Positions 62,326-64,000 of a stretch of 64,000 nucleotides of DNA are shown here, piece after piece. The notes under the pieces are model-generated. The model did no database searches and was not told the DNA's origin. It worked only from the letters and a program-made list of their open reading frames with translations. The stretch is from Alteromonadaceae bacterium XY-R5 (GTDB lineage Bacteria > Pseudomonadota > Gammaproteobacteria > Enterobacterales > Alteromonadaceae), in assembly GCA_001660395.1 (NCBI GenBank), contig LXWE01000009.1, forward strand, positions 79,057-143,056, given 5' to 3'. A program made the position numbers and the translations under genes. Numbering within the stretch: the stretch's first letter is position 1; every line of letters starts with the position of its first letter.

Positions 62326-62857
62326 GTTTATAGACTGTCGATAAGTGGCAGCACATCACTATTTTTCCCTTTGATTGAATGAATCTGGCGTTGGGATCTT
62401 GTGTCTAAGAAAGTTTGAGTCTCATAAAATGAATGGGATCGATGTCTGTGCCATATTGTTTATGGTCATGGAGTACTGGCGTTGATTACTAGATCCTTTC
62501 ATTGCTGAGTAATTGAGCAAGGTGATTGCGAAGCTGCAGCGAACTACGTAATTGTAGTGATAGAGCAAATTCATATTGCGATAATTGCCCTCCTAAATAC
62601 GCAAAATTCGAAGTGATAGTAAAACTATCAGTCGGTTCTTAGCGAACTATTCCAGAACGTCCAAATAGCTACAAATGACTCATTGAAAAAGAAATCGGGT
62701 ATCGCTGCCGGATCTCCCTGTGAGTATCGAAGACTTAGAAGGGCGAACAATTGTTAACTATGTTGAGCTATTAACTCGAAGAATTAGGAGCAGCTCCGAA
62801 TGGAGCTGTAACCAAAAGAATTTTACTTTAACCGAGAGAATCTATGAGGTTGATTGT
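62326..62857. other. Intergenic region without a recognisable gene
   Basis: About 530 bases between the rplQ terminator and the convergent repeat-protein gene. It holds short stem-loops: CAGCTCC-GAAT-GGAGCTG at 62791-62808 and GGTTGATT-GTCT-AATCAACC at 62848-62867, the second overlapping the stop codon of the minus-strand gene. The only frame of note (62720-62905, 61 codons) lacks a ribosome binding site and runs into that hairpin. I see no supported gene. Confidence 0.6.
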
Positions 62858-63649
62858 CTAATCAACCTTGGAGCTAGATTCTTTATTGAAATAGCTTTCT
62901 ATTAAGTGTTGATCAACACCAGCTGTCATGGCGAAGTTCTGCAACCTTGTGCCGCTGACGCCAGCATTTTGCGCAGCATCTAATATTCTGAAAATATCCG
63001 CTTCATCAGAGCTCTCTTTTAGCGCTGTGGTCACAACAGCCTCATCCTGTTCAGGATAAATGGCTAATAGTGCCTCTACTATATAGTCACCAACAAACGG
63101 CACTGCAGAAACAGCAGTAGTTAGAATGCTCAACATTTTATCTGGTTGTGACTTTGATAACTGCTGAACTACATAGTCCGCTGAATCTGGATCTGATATC
63201 ACGGCTACTCTTACGATGTTTTGCAGTTCTTCTGGTGTCGTATGACTAGCAGCTTTTACTATGGTATCAACATAGCCTGGTTCCGCAGCAATAGCCGTAG
63301 ATACGATACTCGTGCAATCGCCAACTTTCTTGGTAAGGGCCAGCGTCACAATATCTTCAGTAGCTGAAGGCTGCGCATTGATAGCGGCATAGATGATTTC
63401 CTGGTAGTTCTGTGGATACATTTCAAATGCCATACTTACGATTTCAAGCACTTTATTTGGATAGTGACCCGAAATACTGCTTATTGCTCTACCTATACTA
63501 GGATTTTGTTGTAGCTGATGTTGTAGAAAGTTTCTCGTTAGCTCTTGGTCTGTTTGCTCGTCATTTTGGGGAACAACAGAACTAGCGATAGAAATAGTAG
63601 ACATGCCTGTCAAAACGCCGAACAGCGCAAATTTTATATTCCATTGCAT
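62858..63649 (-). CDS. Secreted protein made of ten 15-residue repeats, unrecognised
   Basis: 263 residues from ATG 63649, which has AGGGG about nine bases upstream; the GTG at 63658 abuts that site. A signal peptide of about 23 residues (MQWNIKFALFGVLTG...) is followed by a Gln-rich segment and, at residues 64-213, ten consecutive repeats of exactly 15 residues with the pattern P-x5-[IV]-[VIL]-x2-[AL]-x4. Proline leads nine or so of them. Each can form one short amphipathic helix after a Pro turn, giving a right- or left-handed alpha-solenoid. Cys occurs once. I know no named family with this period. It is convergent with the alpha operon and 0.35 kb before rRNA-type promoters. Confidence 0.8.
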   Translation of the reverse strand: MQWNIKFALFGVLTGMSTISIASSVVPQNDEQTDQELTRNFLQHQLQQNPSIGRAISSISGHYPNKVLEIVSMAFEMYPQNYQEIIYAAINAQPSATEDIVTLALTKKVGDCTSIVSTAIAAEPGYVDTIVKAASHTTPEELQNIVRVAVISDPDSADYVVQQLSKSQPDKMLSILTTAVSAVPFVGDYIVEALLAIYPEQDEAVVTTALKESSDEADIFRILDAAQNAGVSGTRLQNFAMTAGVDQHLIESYFNKESSSKVD

Positions 63650-63806
63650 AGCACACACCCCTATAGCGGATCTTTTGTTAGTTGTTTATGACAACAGAGA
63701 TCCTTGTAAGTTTTATTAAATATCGCCTTATTCATATAAATAATGAGCGATTAGTTCAGAAGCTAACCGTTTAAACGTTTTTTTGCAATTTATTTAGATC
63801 TAGGGG

Positions 63807-63834
63807 TTGATCGCAATCAAGATCCCTGTAGAAT
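63807..63834 (+). promoter_or_regulatory. Strong promoter, rRNA P1-like
   Basis: TTGATC (63807-63812), 16-bp spacer, TAGAAT (63829-63834), then the GC-rich discriminator GCGCCGCAC, the hallmark of stringently controlled stable-RNA promoters. An AT-rich tract lies upstream and may act as an UP element. Confidence 0.7.
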
Positions 63835-63970
63835 GCGCCGCACTTCCGGGGGATACCCCGCAGGGAATCAAAAACCAACGGGTTACGGTTCGCTGAGTAA
63901 GAACTCTGCGGAGGCTTACGGGAAGCGGGATAGAGCGAGATTAAGTAGAAAGAAATTTTGAAAAAATCGC

Positions 63971-63998
63971 TTGACTCCTGATAGGGTTGGCGTAGAAT
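63971..63998 (+). promoter_or_regulatory. Strong promoter, rRNA P2-like
   Basis: TTGACT (63971-63976), 16-bp spacer, TAGAAT (63993-63998), followed by GC at the window edge. Preceded by GAAATTTTGAAAAAA, a good UP-element candidate. Same -10 box as the promoter at 63807. Confidence 0.72.
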
Positions 63999-64000
63999 GC

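Larger units (their letters stand above)
63650..64000. promoter_or_regulatory. Upstream region of a probable rRNA operon
   Basis: 351 bases with no gene at the window edge. Two rightward promoters with TAGAAT -10 boxes occur 164 bp apart (63807 and 63971), the arrangement of rrn P1 and P2. The stretch between contains a CGGGG-GATA-CCCCG stem-loop near 63848. No boxA or 16S sequence is reached before the window ends. Confidence 0.6.

Noticed and set aside
62720..62905. 61-codon plus-strand frame after the alpha operon
   Set aside because: No ribosome binding site, no recognisable motif, and it reads into the convergent gene's terminal hairpin.
1..64000. Search for CRISPR arrays, insertion sequences, integrases or phage genes
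   Set aside because: No direct repeats with regular spacers, no transposase or integrase motif and no attachment-site duplication were seen.

Overview
The window looks like chromosome of a marine or pectin-degrading gammaproteobacterium of the Alteromonadales type. This rests on a TonB/TRAP-based pectin locus, a motX gene of the sodium-driven polar flagellum, a DUF3718-type small secreted protein, a ubiD-fre pair and a standard spc/alpha ribosomal protein cluster. No insertion sequence, phage gene, CRISPR array, intact tRNA or rRNA gene was seen. The genus cannot be fixed from sequence reading alone.

Region 1 (1-32.6 kb) is a large pectin utilisation locus, cut by the left edge inside a pectinesterase. 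It contains a DUF4861 lipoprotein divergent from kduD-kduI-TRAP transporter (P, Q, M)-IclR regulator; a LacI regulator; a GH105 unsaturated uronyl hydrolase; a translationally coupled run GH28-uxaA-uxaC-uxuB-eda-kdgK with a PL1 pectate lyase behind it; and a third unit made of a TonB-dependent receptor, a 2050-residue lipoprotein fusing a pectinesterase to a pectate lyase, and a CE12 rhamnogalacturonan acetylesterase. Together these describe de-esterification and cleavage of pectin at the cell surface, uptake through the outer and inner membranes, and conversion of saturated and unsaturated galacturonate to KDG, KDPG, pyruvate and glyceraldehyde-3-phosphate. Three of the transcription units carry the same CCGG-centred palindrome TGCCACCGGTGGCA at their promoters, very probably the operator of the LacI regulator encoded in the locus. 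Scattered among these genes are a short ABM-fold protein, a DRGH nuclease and an unrecognised beta-barrel-like protein.

Region 2 (32.7-48 kb) is mixed housekeeping and accessory sequence: PBP1B (mrcB); a Tat-exported flavin amine oxidase overlapping a cytochrome c gene; a TetR-YciI-Tag-AEC transporter group; an exported MTA/SAH-nucleosidase-like protein; a FlgO-like lipoprotein whose ribosome binding site lies in a perfect hairpin; a MASE1 histidine kinase with a LuxR-type response regulator; two small secreted proteins; fre and ubiD.

Region 3 (48-64 kb) has motX, rnr and rlmB, an acidic DUF4397-like lipoprotein, and then the complete spc and alpha operons from rplN to rplQ, including rpmJ (37 aa). 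The S10 operon does not precede rplN, so the usual S10-spc linkage is broken exactly at the operon boundary. After rplQ come a strong terminator, about 0.58 kb without a gene, and a secreted protein built from ten exact 15-residue repeats. The window ends in two strong tandem promoters of the rRNA type firing rightward, so an rrn operon probably begins just past the edge.
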